Below are positions 61,471 through 64,000 of a stretch of 64,000 nucleotides of DNA, piece after piece. Positions within the stretch are counted from its first letter, which is position 1; each line of letters starts with the position of its first letter. A program made the translations under genes and the position numbers. The notes below the pieces were generated by a model. The model saw nothing but the letters and a program-made list of their open reading frames with translations. It was not told the DNA's origin and ran no database searches. Location: positions 62,001-126,000 of the forward strand of contig NZ_JACJOF010000023.1 in the NCBI RefSeq assembly GCF_014695395.1. Direction: 5' to 3'. This DNA comes from Nodosilinea sp. FACHB-131 (GTDB lineage: Bacteria > Cyanobacteriota > Cyanobacteriia > Phormidesmidales > Phormidesmidaceae).

Positions 61471-62562
61471 ATGAGCGATCGCTGGCGGAGTCTTCTCGAA
61501 AAAATCTGTATTCCCATTGGAGCGCTGCTGGCGGCCCTGGTGATATTTGGTCTGTTTTGCGCCCTGGCAGGGGCGAACCCGTTGGGGGTGTATTACTCCA
61601 TTTACCGCGCCGCCTTTGGCAGCTGGAGCTCGTTTCAAAACACGCTGATTCAGGCGTCGCCGCTGATGCTGAGCGCTCTGTGTACGGCGCTGCCCGCTCG
61701 GTTGGGCCTGGTGATCATCGGCAACGAAGGAGCGCTGGTGCTGGGTGGGTTGGCGGCGGTAGCAGGTGGCCTTACCCTAGGGGGCTGGGGCTTGCCCACC
61801 CCGGGGGTGCAGCTGGGCATGGCCCTGGCGGGCATGGCGGCGGGCGGCATCTGGATTGCCATTGTTGGAGCGCTGCGGCACTACCGAGCGGTAAATGAGA
61901 CCATTAGCAGCCTGCTGATGAACTACATTGCGATCGCGCTGCTCAACCACATGGTTAACGGCCCGATGAAGGATCCCAGCTCGCTCAACAAGCCCTCTAG
62001 CTATCCCCTGCCCGAAATGCACATGCTGGGCAATCTGCCGGGCAGCCGGGTGCACTACGGTCTGGTGCTGGGACTGGTGGCCTGCGGTTTGGCCTACTTC
62101 TTGATTCAGCGGACAACCTTTGGCTTTGCGGCGCGCACCGCTGGGGGCAATGTGCGAGCGGCGCGGGTGGCGGGGCTACCCGTCGGCAAGCTCACCCTGG
62201 CGATCTGCTTTTTGGGCGGGGCCTGCGCGGGCCTGGCGGGGATGGTTGAGGTGGCCGCCGTCCACGGTCGAGCCAACGAATCGCTGAACGCGAACTACGG
62301 CTACGGCGGCGTGCTGGTGGCCTTTATTGCCCGCCACAACCCGATCGCGGCTAGCCTGGTGGCCCTGCTCTTGGGCGGCATTCTGGCCAGCGGCGGCATT
62401 CTACAGCGCAGCCACGGCCTGCCCGATGCCACGGTGATGGTGTTCCAGGGCATTGTGTTTCTGTCGGTGCTGTATAGCGATTCGCTCTACGGGCGGCTGC
62501 CCATCTTCAAGGAGCGCGGCGTGCAGCCCAGTCCGCCGATGGCGACGGCAACCCCAGTCTAG
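61471..62562 (+). CDS. BMP-type (nucleoside) ABC transporter permease 1
   Basis: This is a 363-residue inner-membrane permease of the BPD_transp_2 family with about nine hydrophobic segments. Features typical of the group are ASPLMLSALCTALPARLGLVIIGNEGALVLGGL, NETISSLLMNYIAIALLNHMVNGPMKDP, FGFAARTAGGNVRAARVAGLPVGK and GGACAGLAGMVEVAAVHGRAN. It resembles YufP/NupP-type permeases that pair with BMP binding proteins for nucleoside or purine uptake. The start at 61471 follows AAGGAG. The next permease gene is 85 bp downstream. Confidence 0.9.
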   Translation: MSDRWRSLLEKICIPIGALLAALVIFGLFCALAGANPLGVYYSIYRAAFGSWSSFQNTLIQASPLMLSALCTALPARLGLVIIGNEGALVLGGLAAVAGGLTLGGWGLPTPGVQLGMALAGMAAGGIWIAIVGALRHYRAVNETISSLLMNYIAIALLNHMVNGPMKDPSSLNKPSSYPLPEMHMLGNLPGSRVHYGLVLGLVACGLAYFLIQRTTFGFAARTAGGNVRAARVAGLPVGKLTLAICFLGGACAGLAGMVEVAAVHGRANESLNANYGYGGVLVAFIARHNPIAASLVALLLGGILASGGILQRSHGLPDATVMVFQGIVFLSVLYSDSLYGRLPIFKERGVQPSPPMATATPV

Positions 62563-62647
62563 GTGTGTTGGGTTAGACGGTCGCAATGGCGCGCAATGCC
62601 CCAGTCCATAAACGTCTTCAACAGTAATCTACAGAGAGTTTAGAGCC

Positions 62648-63577
62648 ATGGCCAGTGAAGCACTAGGGTGGTGGGGTGTTCCCCTCGCAATCATTGCTGG
62701 AACCCTGCGGGGCAGCGCTCCGTTTCTGTTGGTCAGCTTGGGGGAATGCCTGACCGAAAAAAGCGGCAAGATCAACCTGGGCCTGGAAGGTACTCTGCTG
62801 ATGGGAGCCATGAGCGCCTACGCCGTGTCGTACCTGACTGGTTCGCCCTGGCTGGGGGTGATTGTGGCCGGTGTAGCCGGTATGTTCTTAGGGGTCATTC
62901 ACGGCTGGCTGGCCCAGCAGCCCCGGGTCAACGATGTGGCGGTAGGCATTGCCATGATTATCTTTGGCAGCGGTCTGGCCTTCTTCTTGGGCAAGCCGTT
63001 TATTCAGCCCTCGGCACCTCAGCTACCAACTCTATCCCTGGCGGGGTGGACCCAAATTCCTCAGCTCGAGTCGGCCCTGAGCATTAGCCCACTGTTTATT
63101 TTGGGGGTAGCGATCGCCCCGCTCATGCAGTGGTTCTTTCGCTCTAGCCGCTGGGGTCTGCTGGTGCGCGCCGTGGGCGACAGCCCTGATGCCGCCAAGG
63201 CGATGGGGATTTCGATTTTCAAGGTGCGAATGGCCAGCATTGTCGCGGGCAGCTTTTTGGCCGGCATTGGCGGGGCCTCTCTATCGCTGTTTTATCCCGG
63301 CAGCTGGTCAGAGCGAATCTCCAGCGGTCAGGGGTTGATGGCCGTGGCCCTGGTGATTTTTGCCCGCTGGAACCCGGTGCAGTGTCTCTACGCGTCGCTG
63401 CTGTTTGGCGGTGCCCAGGCTATTGGCCCCGCCCTGCAATCGGTGGGCATTGACGCCTATTACTACTTGTTCAACGCCTCGCCCTACATTTTGACCCTGT
63501 TGATTATGGTGATTACCTGCTCGCCCAAGCGGACCTTAACAGGTGCCCCCGGCTCCCTCGGACAGGCGCAGGAGTAA
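62648..63577 (+). CDS. BMP-type (nucleoside) ABC transporter permease 2
   Basis: This 309-residue permease is the partner of the previous one (YufQ/NupQ-like). It starts with GTLRGSAPFLLVSLGECLTEKSGKINLGLEGTLLMGAMSAY, the typical N-terminal signature of the second permease. It continues with AQQPRVNDVAVGIAMIIFGSGLA, GLLVRAVGDSPDAAKAMGISIFKVR and GIGGASLSLFYPGSWSERISSGQGLMAVALVIFARW. The two permeases form the membrane channel. The ATPase gene of the system is not in this window, though it may lie beyond the right edge. Confidence 0.9.
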   Translation: MASEALGWWGVPLAIIAGTLRGSAPFLLVSLGECLTEKSGKINLGLEGTLLMGAMSAYAVSYLTGSPWLGVIVAGVAGMFLGVIHGWLAQQPRVNDVAVGIAMIIFGSGLAFFLGKPFIQPSAPQLPTLSLAGWTQIPQLESALSISPLFILGVAIAPLMQWFFRSSRWGLLVRAVGDSPDAAKAMGISIFKVRMASIVAGSFLAGIGGASLSLFYPGSWSERISSGQGLMAVALVIFARWNPVQCLYASLLFGGAQAIGPALQSVGIDAYYYLFNASPYILTLLIMVITCSPKRTLTGAPGSLGQAQE

Positions 63578-63751
63578 CATTGGCCACTGTTCTTTAGAGC
63601 ACTTTATGGCGATCGGTTGAACGGTAGGTTGAGTGAAACACAGTGGAACCCACTCAGCTGCCGTTGGGGTCGCTAACGCTGCCCTCGCCTGACCGCCCAA
63701 CTACCAATAAAGCGCGCTAATACCCGTTAGCTATCCAACCGGAGAGAACCC

Positions 63752-64000
63752 ATGGGAATTTTCGTTGAATCCGAGCCGTATCCATACCCCTACGACGGGG
63801 AGCTGCGGCCCGAAAATACGGCGCTGATTGTGATCGACATGCAGACCGATTTCTGCGGCATCGGCGGCTATGTAGACAAGATGGGCTACGACCTGTCGCT
63901 CACCCGCGCCCCGATCGCACCGATCGCCAGGCTGCTAGAAGTGCTGCGCGATCGCAACTTCACCATCATCCACACCCGCGAGGGCCATCGCCCCGATCTG
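63752..64000 (+). CDS. Cysteine hydrolase / isochorismatase-family amidohydrolase (5' part only)
   Basis: ATG 63752, with GGAGAG 7-8 nt upstream, opens a frame running off the right edge (83 residues seen). It contains TALIVIDMQTDFCGIGGYVDKMGYDLSLTRAPIAPIARLLEVLRDRNFTIIHTREGHRPDL, with the catalytic Asp in VIDMQ of cysteine hydrolases. The GGYVDKMGYDLSLTR and HTREGHRPDL pieces resemble biuret, ureidoacrylate (RutB) and related amidohydrolases. Its position behind a nucleoside-type importer fits a pathway releasing nitrogen from nucleobase-derived compounds. The Lys and Cys of the triad lie beyond the window. Confidence 0.85.
   Translation, partial: MGIFVESEPYPYPYDGELRPENTALIVIDMQTDFCGIGGYVDKMGYDLSLTRAPIAPIARLLEVLRDRNFTIIHTREGHRPDL

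Noticed and set aside
1-64000. tRNA or rRNA genes
   Set aside because: No segment with a T-loop GGTTCGAATCC-type motif in a cloverleaf context, and no rRNA-like conserved block, was seen on either strand.

Overview
The window is from a cyanobacterium, most likely a filamentous Leptolyngbya/Nodosilinea-type lineage. The evidence is a complete kaiABC clock locus, ndhL, a GlgA2-type glycogen synthase, several families confined to cyanobacteria (DUF4079, DUF3007, DUF3148, DUF4168), very frequent GCGATCGC (HIP1) octamers and GC-rich core genes. It is a chromosomal patchwork of short operons with many dispersed short repeats between, and sometimes inside, genes. No rRNA, tRNA or CRISPR array was recognised.

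Layout. 0-8.3 kb: a truncated DUF4079 membrane protein, a conserved protein with a TIR-like C-terminus, a YfcG-type glutathione transferase convergent with a TetR regulator, a DUF4168 protein, the glutathione-dependent formaldehyde detoxification pair (fghA, frmA), a pilin-like protein and GDP-fucose synthase. 8.4-17.6 kb: a fused 5-oxoprolinase/hydantoinase interrupted in frame by intergenic-type repeats, an Uma2 nuclease, an arsenate-resistance unit (GAPDH + ArsJ) behind two ArsR-like operator boxes, cdsA and queC. 17.6-21.6 kb: a c-di-AMP (ydaO/yuaA) riboswitch followed by a NitT/TauT-type ABC transporter (permease, binding lipoprotein, ATPase). 21.6-24.4 kb: an AT-richer accessory stretch with a small HTH regulator, an unknown membrane protein and a REP-associated tyrosine transposase framed by a perfect 31-bp inverted pair of REP hairpins. 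24.5-29.4 kb: miaB, an HPP-family membrane protein, a GNAT acetyltransferase, rsmD, hisH and a peptidase C15-like protein.

29.4-37.7 kb is a minus-strand operon of four large exported proteins: a DUF11/SdrB-like protein, a 1193-residue outer-membrane barrel, a beta-helix/OmpA protein and a second DUF11 protein. The first three are joined by ATGA start/stop overlaps. It looks like a cell-surface assembly and is the best candidate here for an undescribed system. 38-44 kb: a MOSC protein, ndhL, a DUF3007 protein, trpA and a large PAS/GAF/GGDEF/EAL protein. 44-49.3 kb: the clock locus kaiA-kaiB-kaiC, divergent from a CBS/histidine-kinase/receiver-like protein whose ATP-binding boxes look degenerate. 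49.4-60 kb: a kinase-like gene broken by one TGA, guanine deaminase, a TPR protein, glgA, small cyanobacterial proteins and a 1246-residue STAND NTPase with fourteen WD40 repeats. 60-64 kb: a BMP-family (nucleoside-type) ABC uptake system whose binding-protein gene is split by a one-base frameshift in a G6 tract, two permeases, and the start of a cysteine hydrolase.

Three repeat classes recur. (i) REP hairpins have GTAG at the foot (5016, 14273, 23759, 24371, 61314). (ii) Runs of GGGTAGAT/GGGTGGAT-type simple repeats. (iii) AT-rich elements are built from TTTTGAATTTTGAGTTTT and its complement. Classes ii and iii occur between genes and also in frame inside the oxoprolinase.
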